Positions 22,950 to 33,085 of a stretch of 64,000 nt of DNA are shown here, one piece after another (the first letter of the stretch is position 1; the number at the start of each line of letters is the position of its first letter). This stretch comes from an uncultured Alsobacter sp. (GTDB lineage Bacteria; Pseudomonadota; Alphaproteobacteria; Rhizobiales; Beijerinckiaceae). A program made the translations under genes and the position numbers. Where the stretch lies: contig NZ_CAMFHB010000037.1 in assembly GCF_945952055.1 (NCBI RefSeq), positions 1 through 64,000 on the forward strand, in the 5' to 3' direction. The notes beneath the pieces are model-generated. The model was not told the origin of the DNA and did not search any database. It saw only the letters and a list, made by a program, of their open reading frames with translations.

Positions 22950-23087
22950 GTGCGCACCGATTGGAAGATCCAGCCCACACGGTCCTCATGCGACCTTTGC
23001 ACGAGCCACGATAGGGCCAGCCCCCCAACCTCCTCATTCTGAGAGGGTGAGAATCTTTCAACTGTCCAGCTTGCCTCACTCTCTCCG

Positions 23088-23175
23088 CGTCATGGCCGGG
23101 CTTGGCCCGGCCACCCACGACTTCAGAGTGGCGCAGGCAAAGTCGTGGGTCCCCGGGCCAAGCCCGGGGATGACG
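23088..23175. repeat. Dispersed palindromic repeat, copy 1
   Basis: An imperfect long palindrome: GTCATGGCCGGGCTTGGCCC on the left is mirrored by a GGGCCAAGCCCGGGGATGAC arm on the right, with inner arms ACCCACGACTT and AAAGTCGTGGGT. The mirror continues outward to GTCCAG (23064-23069) and CTGGAC (23195-23200). Two more copies are at 29401-29486 and 45415-45500. It fills most of the 398-base gap between two convergent genes; no gene is seen in that gap. Transcribed, it would form a strong hairpin. Confidence 0.9.
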
Positions 23176-23286
23176 GCTGAGAGGTCGGTTTGAACTGGAC
23201 TTCCATCTCTCAGGTGAAGGATTCACAAGCTCTAAGCATCCGCCGCAGGCCGCGCATCGCCCGACGCGCGGCCTGTCGGCGCAAGA

Positions 23287-25110
23287 TCAGTTCAGCTTCG
23301 GCGGACCCAGGTCGAGCGGCGGGGCGTCGTCGGTGGGGGCGAGGTTCTGGAGCTGCTCCAGCGCCTTCTTCTGGTCCACCACGGGCCCGCTGTTCTTGTA
23401 GTGCATCACCATGCCCGGGAAGATCACGACCAGCGCCACCATGATCAGCTGGATCACGACGAAGGGCACGGCGCCCCAGTAGATCTGCCCGGTCGTCACC
23501 GGTTCCATCGTCAGGCCGGTCACCTTGTCTTTGTAGGGCTGGCGCGGGGCGACCGAGCGCAGGAAGAACAGCGCGAAGCCGAACGGCGGGTGCATGAACG
23601 ACGTCTGCATGTTCACGCCCATGATCACGCCGAACCAGATCAGGTCGATGCCGAGCTTGTCGGCCGCCGGCCCGATCAGGGGGATCGCGATGAAGGCGAG
23701 CTCGAAGAAGTCGAGGAAGAAGGCCAGGACGAAGATGAGCGCGTTGACGACGATCAGGAAGCCGACCTGGCCGCCGGGCAGCGAGGTGAGCAGGTGCTCG
23801 ACCCAGACGTGGCCGCTGACGCCGTAGAAGGTCAGCGAGAACACGCGCGCGCCGATCAGGATGAAGAGCACGAAGGCCGAGAGCTTGGCGGTCGACTCGA
23901 CCGCCTGGCGCGTGAGCTCGAAGGAGAGGCGCTTCTTCATGAGCGCCAGGATCATCGCGCCCGCCGCGCCCATGGCGCCGCCCTCGGTCGGCGTGGCCAC
24001 GCCGATGAAGATGGTGCCGAGCACGAGGAAGATGAGGCCGAGCGGCGGCACCATGACGAAGGTGACCTGCTCGGCGAGCTTCGAGACGAGGCGGCGCCCG
24101 GTCGTCTTCTCGATGATGCCGGCGATCAGCGCGTAGAGCGCGCCGGCGGCAAGCGCCTCCGACAGCAAAGCCGTCTTGGCCCATCCGTTGGCCTTCAGGA
24201 ACCACCAGCCGGCGACGAACGCCGCCGTGACGATGGCCGTCAACACGACGCGCCGGCCGCCGAAGGTGTGGTTGAAGATGGCGCACAGGAACGAGACGGT
24301 GACGCCGATCGACATGGTCAGCACCACGAAGTCGGCACCGCCACGCACGTCCGTCTGTGACATGACGTAGTAGCCCACGAAGCCGGAGAACAGCACGAGC
24401 AGCCCGAGCTGCCACACGCCGCGCGAACCGTCCGGCTCACGGAAGCCCACCGCTTCCTGGGGAAGGCCCGGCGCGGCCTTCGGGAAGATCATCGACACGC
24501 CGAACACGTAGAGAGCGTAGAGGCAGGACAGGACGAGGCCGGGGATGAAGGCGCCCTCGTACATGTCGCCGACGGAACGGCCGAGCTGGTCGGCCATGAC
24601 GATGAGCACCAGGGAGGGCGGGATGATCTGGGCCAGCGTGCCCGAGGCCGCGATGACGCCCGATGCGAGCCGGCGGTCGTAGCCGTAGCGCAGCATGATG
24701 GGCAGCGAAATCAGGCCCATCGAGATCACCGACGCCGCGACGACGCCGGTGGTGGCCGCCAGCAGCGCGCCGACGAAGATCACCGCATAGGCGAGGCCAC
24801 CGCGGATCGTGCCGAAGAGCTGGCCGATCGTGTCGAGCAGGTCTTCCGCCATGCCGGATCGTTCGAGGATCAGGCCCATGAAGGTGAAGAACGGGATGGC
24901 CAGCAACGTGTCGTTGTTCATCACGCCGTAGACACGTTCCGGCAGGGCCTGCAGGAAGTTCGGCGCGAACAACCCCAGCTCGATGCCGATCAGCGCGAAG
25001 AACAGGCCGTTGGCGGCGAGCGCGAAGGCGACCGGGTAGCCCAGCAGCAGAAAGAGGACGAGGGCGCCGAACATGACGGGTGCCATGTTCTGGATGAGGA
25101 AAGCGGTCAT
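23287..25110 (-). CDS. TRAP transporter large membrane subunit (DctM/TakM-like)
   Basis: A 607-residue integral membrane protein carrying the substrate pathway of the TRAP importer. Typical stretches are AIPFFTFMGLILERSGMAED near residue 70, GVVAASVISMGLISLPIMLR, IPPSLVLIVMADQLG, the second-repeat TPTEGGAMGAAGAM, and the end segment MQTSFMHPPFGFALFFLR. It is longer than the usual 425-residue DctM because of an insert at about residues 215-340 with extra hydrophobic segments, as in long subunits of 2-oxoacid-type systems. Preceded by the small subunit in a probable operon. Confidence 0.93.
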   Translation of the reverse strand: MTAFLIQNMAPVMFGALVLFLLLGYPVAFALAANGLFFALIGIELGLFAPNFLQALPERVYGVMNNDTLLAIPFFTFMGLILERSGMAEDLLDTIGQLFGTIRGGLAYAVIFVGALLAATTGVVAASVISMGLISLPIMLRYGYDRRLASGVIAASGTLAQIIPPSLVLIVMADQLGRSVGDMYEGAFIPGLVLSCLYALYVFGVSMIFPKAAPGLPQEAVGFREPDGSRGVWQLGLLVLFSGFVGYYVMSQTDVRGGADFVVLTMSIGVTVSFLCAIFNHTFGGRRVVLTAIVTAAFVAGWWFLKANGWAKTALLSEALAAGALYALIAGIIEKTTGRRLVSKLAEQVTFVMVPPLGLIFLVLGTIFIGVATPTEGGAMGAAGAMILALMKKRLSFELTRQAVESTAKLSAFVLFILIGARVFSLTFYGVSGHVWVEHLLTSLPGGQVGFLIVVNALIFVLAFFLDFFELAFIAIPLIGPAADKLGIDLIWFGVIMGVNMQTSFMHPPFGFALFFLRSVAPRQPYKDKVTGLTMEPVTTGQIYWGAVPFVVIQLIMVALVVIFPGMVMHYKNSGPVVDQKKALEQLQNLAPTDDAPPLDLGPPKLN

Positions 25111-25159
25111 GGGCGGGCCCGGGGTGTTCGAGGCTCGTAAGGGATGATGTGGAAGGCCG

Positions 25160-25756
25160 TCAGCGAGCGTTGTGCGACTCGACCTGCTCCAGCAGGCGCG
25201 CCGCTTCCGCCTCGGCGGAGGCGTGGTGACCTCCGCCGGACGTGGTGTCCTGCAGGTGGCCGGTCATGATCGCGATGCGCTTGATCAGCTCCGAGACGCC
25301 CTGCACGAGCAGCACGATGAAGCCCAGCAGGATCAGGAACTTGGCCGGCCACTGCGGCAAGCCACCGGCATTCAGCGACTGCTCGTTGATGCTGAAGGAG
25401 CGCATGAAGAACGGCCCGCTCACCATCACCATGATGATGCAGAACGGAATGAGGAACAGCGCGTGACCGACGACGTCGATGACGTTGCGCACCGTCTTGG
25501 GCAGGGCGCTGTTCACGATGTCGATGCGGATGTGCTCGTTGTTGAGCAGCGTCCACGGGGAGCACAGCAGGAACACCGCGCCGAAAAGCACCCACTGGAG
25601 CTCGAGCCAGGAGTTCGACGACGTATCGAATATCTTGCGGATGAGAGCATTCACCGTCGAGATGATGACGGCGACAAGGATGAGCCACGCCAACCAGCGG
25701 CCCACGCGCGAATTGATGCCGTCGATGAGACGGCTCACGCCCAGCAAACCAACCAT
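25160..25756 (-). CDS. TRAP transporter small membrane subunit (DctQ/TakQ-like)
   Basis: A 198-residue membrane protein with four hydrophobic segments (about residues 18-40, 55-75, 95-115, 145-165), the normal DctQ layout, and the stretch WTLLNNEHIRIDIV after the second helix. The ATG at 25756 is preferred over the GTG at 25771 because GGAGGGG (complement of 25759-25765) lies just before it as ribosome binding site and would sit inside the longer form. It precedes the large subunit by about 50 bases and together with a TakP-like protein forms the importer. Confidence 0.9.
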   Translation of the reverse strand: MVGLLGVSRLIDGINSRVGRWLAWLILVAVIISTVNALIRKIFDTSSNSWLELQWVLFGAVFLLCSPWTLLNNEHIRIDIVNSALPKTVRNVIDVVGHALFLIPFCIIMVMVSGPFFMRSFSINEQSLNAGGLPQWPAKFLILLGFIVLLVQGVSELIKRIAIMTGHLQDTTSGGGHHASAEAEAARLLEQVESHNAR

Positions 25757-25887
25757 GTCCCCTCCGCCCACGAACCCATCATGTGAATGATTGTTGTCGA
25801 GGGCCGCACCAGGCGGCGGGCAGCCCTGCTCAGGCCGTATAGCACCGGGCCAACCTGTCTGCCAGCCGGGAAACTGCTACCGGCGGC

Positions 25888-26811
25888 TCAGGCGGCGCGT
25901 TGGGGCGCTCTTTCGCGAGCCCTTACCCGCTCCCGGTGCAATGTATAGGCTCCGCTACCGCCGATCAGGAGCGCGCCGACGAGGGTGAAGAGGTCCGGCA
26001 CCTCGCCGAACACGGCCAGCCCGTACAGGACAGCCATGACGATCACCGAGTAGCGGAAGGGGGCCACCACGCCGACCTCGACGCCCCGGAAGGCCGTGAT
26101 GATGAAATAGTTTCCGCCGGTCACGAAGAGAGCGGCCCCGGCCAGGATCAAAAGCGATCGTCCGGTGAGAGGGGCCCACGTCTCGAACAGGCCCATCACC
26201 AGTCCGCCGAGGAGGACGCTGATCGTCGTCGCGGCCAGGATCAGGACCGACGGCACCTCGCGCGGGACGGAGCGAGTGAGCAGATCGCGCGCCGCCACCA
26301 GCATCGCACAGACCACCGCGAGCGCCGTATACGCGTTGAAACTCTGCGCGCCGGGCTTGAGCACCAGCAACACGCCGGCAAATCCGACCGCGACCGAGGC
26401 CCAGCGCCGCCATCCCATGACCTCGGTGCCCGAAACCGCGAGATAGACCGCGATCATGAGGGGAGCGGATTGGCCGATGGCCGTGAGATCCGCCAGCGGC
26501 AGGTGGCCGAGGACCGTCAGGAAGGTCATGGCCACCGCCAGTTCGGCCATCGCGCGCCGCAACACCGGCGGGCGAAAGGCCAGCGGCAGACGCGGCAGTT
26601 CGCCCATCGCGGCGGCCAGCCCCAGCGCGAACACCAGCGCGAACACGCCGCGCAGCGTCATCACCTGCCCGGGAGGCATGTCGGCCCGCGCCAGCTTCGA
26701 CAGCGTGTCGGTGGTGATGAATAGCGCCATCGCCACCACCATCGCGGCAATTCCGCGCCGGTTCCGCGCGGCCTGCAGGGCCTCGGCGTCTGGCGTCAGG
26801 GGGGCGGTCAT
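25888..26811 (-). CDS. EamA/DMT-superfamily transporter
   Basis: A 307-residue membrane protein with about ten hydrophobic helices in two EamA repeats. Repeat 1 opens with RGIAAMVVAMALFITTDTLSK and repeat 2 begins near residue 150. The PPGQVMTLRG segment after helix 1 and GGNYFIITAFRGVEVGVVAP in the second half are typical of this group. Substrate unknown; family members move metabolites, amino acids or riboflavin, often outward. It stands alone, 131 bases from the TRAP small subunit gene on the same strand. Confidence 0.88.
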   Translation of the reverse strand: MTAPLTPDAEALQAARNRRGIAAMVVAMALFITTDTLSKLARADMPPGQVMTLRGVFALVFALGLAAAMGELPRLPLAFRPPVLRRAMAELAVAMTFLTVLGHLPLADLTAIGQSAPLMIAVYLAVSGTEVMGWRRWASVAVGFAGVLLVLKPGAQSFNAYTALAVVCAMLVAARDLLTRSVPREVPSVLILAATTISVLLGGLVMGLFETWAPLTGRSLLILAGAALFVTGGNYFIITAFRGVEVGVVAPFRYSVIVMAVLYGLAVFGEVPDLFTLVGALLIGGSGAYTLHRERVRARERAPQRAA

Positions 26812-26985
26812 GGGATGGCGACGTCCGGCGAGATTGGGCCACTCAGGTCGTAGGCAGAAAGGGGCGGTGCGGCAAGCCGCGGCAACGCAACCCTGGTCCC
26901 GACGGCGCCCGGAGCCTTTTCCTTGACCGTTCCTTAATCACGAAGCTGTTTACATTACGGGGATTTTCGCGATCGGACTGCCTTC

Positions 26986-28320
26986 ATGACTTTCGAGAAC
27001 GACCTCGCCTCACGCAAGCACACCTTCTCGATCGACGACGAGGTGACCGCGCTCGTCCGCGACATGAGGCCCGTCGTCTCGCGCGACGTTCGCCGCGTCC
27101 TGTCCGACTACTATGCGACGTGGCGTGGGCTGCCGGGGTTTCACGAGTTCGCCGAGCTTCACGCGAACGAGTTCGTCGAGTTCCAGTCGGACTTTTTCGT
27201 CAAGATGTTCGACGGCACGATGGACGAGCACTACGTGCGCGCGCTGCGCGACACGGTGGCGCGCGAATCCGTCGGCAGGTTTGGTCCGCGCATCCGCCTG
27301 GCCACGGCCGTCGTGCTGGCCGGCCACCTGTTCGGTGAAATCGGCCGCCGGAATCGCTGGTCCGGCCGGACCGTTGCGCGCAAGTGCAGCGCCCTGATGC
27401 GCTATGTCGCCGTCGATGCCCTGAACGCCATGGCGATCGACCAGGCGGAGGCCAAGAAGTCGCTCGAGGAGCGCCGCGACGCGGTCGAGCGCGCCATCAC
27501 CGACTTCACCGCGGGCGCCACGGGGGTTTCGCAGGCGGTGTCGCTGGCCACGGAGGCCGTAGACGCCACCGCCGAGGGGGCCAATGACGCCTCCGTCCAC
27601 GCCCGCGCGCAGATCGACATCGCCGACCAGGCGGCCCGCAACTCGGTGCGGCTCATCACCCGCACCGCGCAGGCGACCGGCACGCTCTCGGAATCGATCG
27701 GCAAGATCGGCCAGCAGGCCACGCGCAGCCTTGCCGAGACCCAGCGCGCCTCGGTCGACGTCGCGGCCATGAACCGGTCGATGCAGCATCTCGCCCAGGC
27801 GGTCGAGCAGATCGGGTCCGTCGCCGGGCTGATTTCCGAGATCGCCGCGCAGACGAACCTCCTCGCCCTGAACGCCACCATCGAGGCGGCGCGGGCCGGC
27901 GAGGCGGGGAGGGGATTCGCGGTCGTCGCCAGCGAAGTGAAGTCGCTCGCCTCTCAGACGAGCCGCGCGACGGCCGAGATCGGCGACCAGATCGGGGCGA
28001 TCCAGGACGCCAGCCGCCGCAGCGTCGAGCAGATCGCCGCCGTGGTCGAGACGATCGGCCAGTTGTCCGACTTCGCGCGCTCCATCGCCGATGCCGTGCG
28101 CGACCAGAGCGCGGCCACCAACGAGATCGCCGAGAACGCCCATGAGGCGGCCAGCAGCGCGACCCGGGTCGGCGAGGCCGCCGACGCCATGCGCTCGGCC
28201 CTGGACCGGCTCGGCACCGCCGGCGACGAGATGCATCGGCGAACGGCGGAACTCGCCGGCCAGTCCGCCGCCATGCGCCGCGAACTCGACACCTTCGTGG
28301 GCCGCCTGCGCTCCGCCTGA
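26986..28320 (+). CDS. Soluble globin-fold-coupled methyl-accepting chemotaxis protein
   Basis: A 444-residue chemoreceptor without membrane segments or signal peptide, so cytoplasmic. Residues 1-155 resemble the protoglobin/globin sensor domain ([20 protein letters not shown] aligns with the usual HWxxLFxGxFDxxYV). Residues 165-440 form the coiled-coil signalling domain with the hairpin tip [20 protein letters not shown] and [18 protein letters not shown]. The position normally holding the heme-binding His (H in HaRIGL) reads ARESVGRF, so the proximal His appears absent. Either the domain senses something else or heme uses another residue; this rests on an alignment done by eye. Confidence 0.85.
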   Translation: MTFENDLASRKHTFSIDDEVTALVRDMRPVVSRDVRRVLSDYYATWRGLPGFHEFAELHANEFVEFQSDFFVKMFDGTMDEHYVRALRDTVARESVGRFGPRIRLATAVVLAGHLFGEIGRRNRWSGRTVARKCSALMRYVAVDALNAMAIDQAEAKKSLEERRDAVERAITDFTAGATGVSQAVSLATEAVDATAEGANDASVHARAQIDIADQAARNSVRLITRTAQATGTLSESIGKIGQQATRSLAETQRASVDVAAMNRSMQHLAQAVEQIGSVAGLISEIAAQTNLLALNATIEAARAGEAGRGFAVVASEVKSLASQTSRATAEIGDQIGAIQDASRRSVEQIAAVVETIGQLSDFARSIADAVRDQSAATNEIAENAHEAASSATRVGEAADAMRSALDRLGTAGDEMHRRTAELAGQSAAMRRELDTFVGRLRSA

Positions 28321-28393
28321 GCCCTCGCGGCTCTTGACCTGCGGGCGCCGACGCGGGCGGAATGCGGCCTCCCGCATCTGGTCCGGAGCCGTC

Positions 28394-29215
28394 ATGTCGT
28401 CGTCCATCGCCCCTCGTCTCGCCGGTCGCTTCGCCCTCGTCACCGGCGCGTCCCGCGGCATCGGCCGGGCCGTCGCCCTGCGCTTCGCGGCGGAGGGAGC
28501 CGTCGTAGCCGTGAACCATTGGCGGGACGCCGCCGCCGCCGACGAGGTGGTCGCCGCGGCCCGCGCCGCGAGCGCCGCGGCGGGCCACGACGGCAGCCGC
28601 CACCTGGCCGTGGAGGCCGACGTTGCCGACGAGACCGCGGTGGACGGCATGGTGGACCGCTGCCTGGCCGCGTGGGGGCGACTGGACGTCCTCGTCAACA
28701 ATGCCGGCATGCAGACGCCGACGCCCGGCGAGGGCTTCGTCACCGCGGACCTGCGCAAGGTGCTGTCCATCGACCTGGAGGGGCCGGCCTACTGCTCGCG
28801 GGCGGCCCTGCGTCATTTCCTGTCGCGCCCGGGCGGCGGCAGCATCGTCAACACGACGAGCGTGCACGAGATGGTGCCCAAGCCCGGCTACGTGGCCTAC
28901 GCCATGGCCAAGGGCGGCCTCGGCCATCTCACCCGGACGCTCGCGCTGGAGTTCGCCGACAAGGGAATTCGGGTCAACGCCGTCGGCCCCGGCGCGGTGA
29001 TCACCGACATGAACGCCTCATGGACCGGCGATCCGAAGGCCAAGGCCGGCGTCGAGAGCCATATCCCGATGGGCTTCGCCGCGGCCCCCGACGACATCGC
29101 CCCCGTCTTCGCGTTCCTGGCCAGCGACGAGGCCCGCTACATCACGGGCCAGACCATCTACGCCTGCGGCGGCATCACGCTGTTCGGCGACTTCAAGCAA
29201 AACTGGGCGAGCTGA
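28394..29215 (+). CDS. Short-chain dehydrogenase/reductase (glucose 1-dehydrogenase-like)
   Basis: A 273-residue classical SDR. Cofactor motif VTGASRGIGRAVAL near residue 17, VNNAGMQTP, catalytic Ser in NTTSVHE and YAMAKGG for the YxxxK pair, then VNAVGPGAVITDMN and YITGQTIYACGG. Resembles the glucose/sugar dehydrogenase branch, which acts on sugars or polyols; the real substrate is open. Start at 28394 gives normal length. It lies 73 bases after the chemoreceptor gene. Confidence 0.9.
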   Translation: MSSSIAPRLAGRFALVTGASRGIGRAVALRFAAEGAVVAVNHWRDAAAADEVVAAARAASAAAGHDGSRHLAVEADVADETAVDGMVDRCLAAWGRLDVLVNNAGMQTPTPGEGFVTADLRKVLSIDLEGPAYCSRAALRHFLSRPGGGSIVNTTSVHEMVPKPGYVAYAMAKGGLGHLTRTLALEFADKGIRVNAVGPGAVITDMNASWTGDPKAKAGVESHIPMGFAAAPDDIAPVFAFLASDEARYITGQTIYACGGITLFGDFKQNWAS

Positions 29216-29400
29216 GCGGTCCCGGCCCTTTCATTCGAGCCCCCGTGGTCCTGATCCCGGGCCGGCCGCAAAGCGCCCGGGTCCAAGGACGCAGGACTGT
29301 GCAGCGGAGCGATGGCGCATCCGTCGACAGACCGCCCTGCGGGCCGGTGGCTGAGAGTGTGTGAATCGTTCGGCAGTCCAGCGCGCACCTCCCTCTCGGC

Positions 29401-29486
29401 GTCCTGGCCGGGCTTGGCCCGGCCATCCACGACTTCAGGATGGCCCCGGCAAAGTCGTGGATGCCCGGGCCAAGCCCGGGCAGGAC
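29401..29486. repeat. Dispersed palindromic repeat, copy 2
   Basis: Same element as at 23088-23175: GTCCTGGCCGGGCTTGGCCC, inner ATCCACGACTT / AAAGTCGTGGAT arms, and a closing GGGCCAAGCCCGGGCAGGAC. Outer flanks again mirror (GTCCA at 29376, CTGG near 29507). It lies in a 382-base gap between convergent genes (28394-29215 and moaA). A second, related palindrome occupies about 29240-29285. No gene is seen in the gap. Confidence 0.9.
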
Positions 29487-29597
29487 GGCGGTGGGGTGGT
29501 CGCTGACTGGAACAGTCAGGCGCGAAGCTGCGCTGGAGACGGCTTCAAGAACTCTCGAGACGAGCTGCCCGGAGGGGGGGACGAGAACGCCCCCGCT

Positions 29598-30611
29598 TCA
29601 GCCGCCGGTCACGCTCATGTGCCGCCCGACGGCGGGGCGCGAGGTGGTGCGGTCGATGACGAAGTCGTGGCCCTTGGGCTTGCGCGCGATCGCGCCCTCG
29701 ATGGCCCGGTCCAGCTTCTCGTCGCTTTCGGAGGCGCGAAGCGGGGCGCGCAGGTCGGCCGCGTCTTCCTGGCCCAGGCACATGTAGAGCGTGCCGGTGC
29801 ACGTCACGCGCACCCGGTTGCAGCTCTCGCAGAAATTGTGGGTCAGCGGCGTGATGAAGCCGATCCGTCCGCCGGTTTCCCGCACACGCACGTAGCGGGC
29901 GGGGCCGCCCGTGCGGTAGTCGCTCTCCTCGAGCGTGTAGCGGTCCAGGAGCCGGGCCCGCAGCTGCGACAGCGGCCAGTACTGGTCGAAGCGATCGGGC
30001 TCGATGTCGCCGAGCGGCATGACCTCGATGAAGGTGATGTCCATGCCCCGGCCGTGCGACCACTCGATCAGGCGCTCGACCTCGTCCTCGTTGACGCCCT
30101 TCAGGGCCACGGCATTGATCTTGACCGCCAGGCCGGCCGCCTGCGCGGCGTCGATGCCGGCGATCACCTTGTCGAGGTCGCCCCAGCGCGTGAGCTCCCG
30201 GAACCGCGCCGGGTCGAGCGTGTCGAGCGACACGTTGATGCGCTTGACGCCGCAGGCGGCGAGGTCCGCCGCGTGACGGACGAGCTGCGAACCGTTGGTG
30301 GTCAGCGTGAGCTCTTCCAGGGCGCCGCTCTCCAGGTGGCGAGACAGCGACCGGAACAGGGTCATGATGTCCCGGCGAACGAGCGGCTCACCCCCGGTGA
30401 TGCGCAGCTTGCGCACGCCCCGGCGCACGAAGGCCGAGCACAGGCGGTCGAGCTCCTCCAGTGTCAGGAGGTCCTGCTTCGGCAGGAACGTCATGTTCTC
30501 GGACATGCAGTAGACGCAGCGGAAATCGCAGCGGTCCGTCACCGAGACGCGCAAATAGGAGATGCCCCGGCCGAACGGGTCGACGAGAGGGGCCTCGGGA
30601 TCGTAGGACAT
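29598..30611 (-). CDS. moaA: GTP 3',8-cyclase, molybdenum cofactor biosynthesis
   Basis: A 337-residue radical SAM enzyme for the first step of molybdopterin synthesis. The N-terminal cluster motif CDFRCVYC binds the SAM-cleaving 4Fe-4S. The C-terminal CESC...C set ([15 protein letters not shown]) binds the substrate cluster, and the chain ends in the conserved Gly-Gly tail (SVTGG). [10 protein letters not shown] and TLTTNGSQL are further family motifs. The ATG at 30611 (MSYDPE) is used; one at 30629 adds six residues. No other Mo-cofactor gene lies next to it in the window. Confidence 0.95.
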   Translation of the reverse strand: MSYDPEAPLVDPFGRGISYLRVSVTDRCDFRCVYCMSENMTFLPKQDLLTLEELDRLCSAFVRRGVRKLRITGGEPLVRRDIMTLFRSLSRHLESGALEELTLTTNGSQLVRHAADLAACGVKRINVSLDTLDPARFRELTRWGDLDKVIAGIDAAQAAGLAVKINAVALKGVNEDEVERLIEWSHGRGMDITFIEVMPLGDIEPDRFDQYWPLSQLRARLLDRYTLEESDYRTGGPARYVRVRETGGRIGFITPLTHNFCESCNRVRVTCTGTLYMCLGQEDAADLRAPLRASESDEKLDRAIEGAIARKPKGHDFVIDRTTSRPAVGRHMSVTGG

Positions 30612-30700
30612 GGCGGACACGACGGACATGGCGGCTGCACTATTGCAGATATGGGATGCCAGGCAACGCTTTGCAGCCCCGGCAGATGGGTGATCGAACG

Positions 30701-31078
30701 ATGAACCAGCAGCACTGGCCCACCGAACTGCGATTGTCAAAGGATCGGCGATCGCTCTCCGTGACGTTCGAGGAGGGCGCATCGTTCATGCTCGCTGCCG
30801 AATATTTGCGGGTCACCAGTCCCAGCGCCGAAGTGCAAGGCCATTCGCCCGATCAGCGCCAGACGGTTCCTGGCAAGCGGGACGTCGAAATCCTGCGCGT
30901 CGAGCCGGTCGGCAACTATGCCGTGCGGCTCGTCTTCGACGACATGCACGATTCCGGATTGTACACCTGGGACTATCTGCACGCGTTGGGCAGCGGCCAC
31001 GAGGAACGCTGGGCCGCCTACCTGTCCGAGCTAGAACAAAAGAACCTCAGCCGCGACAAGAACACCAAAAAACTGTGA
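30701..31078 (+). CDS. DUF971 (GBBH-like N-terminal domain) protein
   Basis: A 125-residue soluble protein matching the DUF971 fold, the domain also found at the N-terminus of gamma-butyrobetaine hydroxylase. Seen: [53 protein letters not shown] and the conserved [13 protein letters not shown]. Function is not established; links to iron-sulfur or molybdenum-cofactor proteins have been suggested from gene context, and here it lies divergently beside moaA. Start at 30701 fits the family. Confidence 0.85.
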   Translation: MNQQHWPTELRLSKDRRSLSVTFEEGASFMLAAEYLRVTSPSAEVQGHSPDQRQTVPGKRDVEILRVEPVGNYAVRLVFDDMHDSGLYTWDYLHALGSGHEERWAAYLSELEQKNLSRDKNTKKL

Positions 31079-31225
31079 AATAGGCGAACTACACATAGGC
31101 CCAGCCCGATCACGAACCACACACGGACAGTTGCACTTCCGCGCATCCTCGGACACCTTAAGCTTGAGGCGATGTGACCCGATCAAAAAGCGGTGAATGA
31201 GCCGCCCGGGTCGGTGGGAGTGGGG

Positions 31226-33085
31226 ATGGGGCAGATCGGCAGCACCGGGCCAGCCGCGGTTCGGGCGCTCGAGCTGGGACTTGCGTCCCGGTTCATGCGC
31301 CTGTCGGCCGGATTCTGGCGCGGCGAGACCGCACGCATCGCCTTGGGCCTGACGGTCCTGCTCGGCATCGCCCTCGTCCTCAAGCTGTTCGTCGACGTGG
31401 GCATGAACCGCTGGAACCGGTGGTTCTTCGATGCGCTGGAGCGGCACGACGGCCAGTCCGCGCTGAGGGCCGTGGTCGTGTTCTGCGGCATCGTGGCCGG
31501 AGCGGCGGCGGTCGGCGTGCTGATCGTGCGCACCCGTGAGGAACTGCAGGTGCGGTGGCGGGCCTGGCTGACCGGTCGTCTCCTCGACGGCTGGTTGTCA
31601 CGTGAGACCTTTGCGCGCCAGGCGCTGGAGGCCGACGCCGTCGCCAATCCGGAGTACCGGATCTCCGACGACGTGCGCATGGCCACCGAGCCCCTGGTGG
31701 ACTTCGCCATCGGGCTGTTCACGGCCATCCTGGCCTTCGTCACCTTCGTCGGAATCCTGTGGTCCGTCGGGGGCAACCTCGTGGTCACCGTCGGCGGGCG
31801 GACCTGGGACATCCCGGCCTTCATGGTCATCGGGGCGATCCTCTACGGCGTCACGACGTCGACCCTGGTGCCTCTCGTCGGCCGCCGCCTGTCGCCCACC
31901 GTGGAGGCCCGCAACGAGGCCGAGGCCCGCTTCCGCTCCGACCTGATCCGCATCCGCGAGAACGCCGACGCGATCAGCCTGGGCGCGGGCGAACGGCAGG
32001 CGCGCGACAACCTGGAACGCGGCTACGCCACCGTGGTGAGGCGCTGGTTGGAGGTGGTGCGCCAGCACGGCCACGTCACCTGGGTCATGAACGCCAACAG
32101 CGCCATCATCCCGGTCGCCCCGCTCGTCATGGCGGTGCCCAAGTACCTGTCGGGCGACCTGACGCTCGGCGAGGTCATGCAGCTCGCCTCCGCCTTCGCC
32201 CAGGTGCAGATCGCCATCGGCTGGCTGGCCGACAACTACTGGAAGGTGGCCGAGTGGCTTGCCTCCGCCCGCCGGGTGCTGGAACTCGGGGATGTGGTGG
32301 GTGCCGTCGATCCGGCGACGGGGCCGTTCCGGCCGTCCGTGGCGACGGCCCGCGGATCGGCGGTCGTCGCGGCCCGCCTGTCGCCCTGCGACGAGCGGGG
32401 CGTGGCCCTCGTCGCCCCCTTCGACCTGACGCTGGAGCCGGGCGACCGCGTGCATCTGAGCGGCAGGGCCGGGGCCGGGAAGTCCGTGATCGCGCGCTCG
32501 CTGGCCGGGCTCTGGCCGTGGGGCACGGGACAGCTGATGCTGCCCACGGGACTGAACGCGGTGGTGATGAGCCCGCAGCCCTACCTGCCCGACGGCTCGC
32601 TGCGCGCGGCCATCGCCTATCCCTCGCCCGAGTCGGCCTTCGACGCGGCGGACGTCGAGGACGCGCTGCGCGCCGTCGGCCTGGAGCGCTGCATGCCGCG
32701 GCTCGACCAGGAGGCGCGGTGGCAGACCGCGCTGTCCCTGCCCGAGCGGCAGCGAATTTCCGCGGCCCGGGTGCTGCTGCATCGCCCCGGCCTCGTCGTG
32801 ATCGACGAGGCGCTGAGCGCGCTCGATCCCAAGGATCGCGACGACGTCTACGCGGTGCTGGCCCGCCAGTGCCCCGAGGCGACCATCGTCGACGTGTCCA
32901 ACGGCGCCGCACCGGCTGGAGCCTATACGCGCAGCCTCGAAGTGCGGCGCGGGGCCACCGGCCCGGGCGTCGTCCACGAGACCGACGGCGCCATCACGAA
33001 ACCGAGGCGAGCCGGACGCTCGTCGACGGCGACGGGCGAACCCGATGGTCGTTCCGCGCCTGCCATGCTTGGGAAGCCGACATGA
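31226..33085 (+). CDS. ABC transporter with fused membrane and ATPase domains, SbmA/YddA (ABC_membrane_2) type
   Basis: A 619-residue half-transporter. Residues 20-330 form the SbmA/BacA-like membrane domain (MNRWNRWFFDALERHDGQSA, EYRISDDVRMATEPLVDF, RRLSPTVEARNEAEARFR). Residues 360-580 form the ATPase: Walker A SGRAGAGKS near 412, signature LSLPERQRISAARVL, Walker B LVVIDEALSALD. The signature lacks the usual Gly-Gly pair (LSGGQ/LSLGE). The ATG at 31226 with GGGAG upstream is preferred; GTG at 31193 is possible. The C-terminal 40 residues are basic and low-complexity. The stop overlaps the next gene by four bases. Possible cargo: peptides, vitamins or fatty acyl compounds, as in the family. 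Confidence 0.87.
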   Translation: MGQIGSTGPAAVRALELGLASRFMRLSAGFWRGETARIALGLTVLLGIALVLKLFVDVGMNRWNRWFFDALERHDGQSALRAVVVFCGIVAGAAAVGVLIVRTREELQVRWRAWLTGRLLDGWLSRETFARQALEADAVANPEYRISDDVRMATEPLVDFAIGLFTAILAFVTFVGILWSVGGNLVVTVGGRTWDIPAFMVIGAILYGVTTSTLVPLVGRRLSPTVEARNEAEARFRSDLIRIRENADAISLGAGERQARDNLERGYATVVRRWLEVVRQHGHVTWVMNANSAIIPVAPLVMAVPKYLSGDLTLGEVMQLASAFAQVQIAIGWLADNYWKVAEWLASARRVLELGDVVGAVDPATGPFRPSVATARGSAVVAARLSPCDERGVALVAPFDLTLEPGDRVHLSGRAGAGKSVIARSLAGLWPWGTGQLMLPTGLNAVVMSPQPYLPDGSLRAAIAYPSPESAFDAADVEDALRAVGLERCMPRLDQEARWQTALSLPERQRISAARVLLHRPGLVVIDEALSALDPKDRDDVYAVLARQCPEATIVDVSNGAAPAGAYTRSLEVRRGATGPGVVHETDGAITKPRRAGRSSTATGEPDGRSAPAMLGKPT

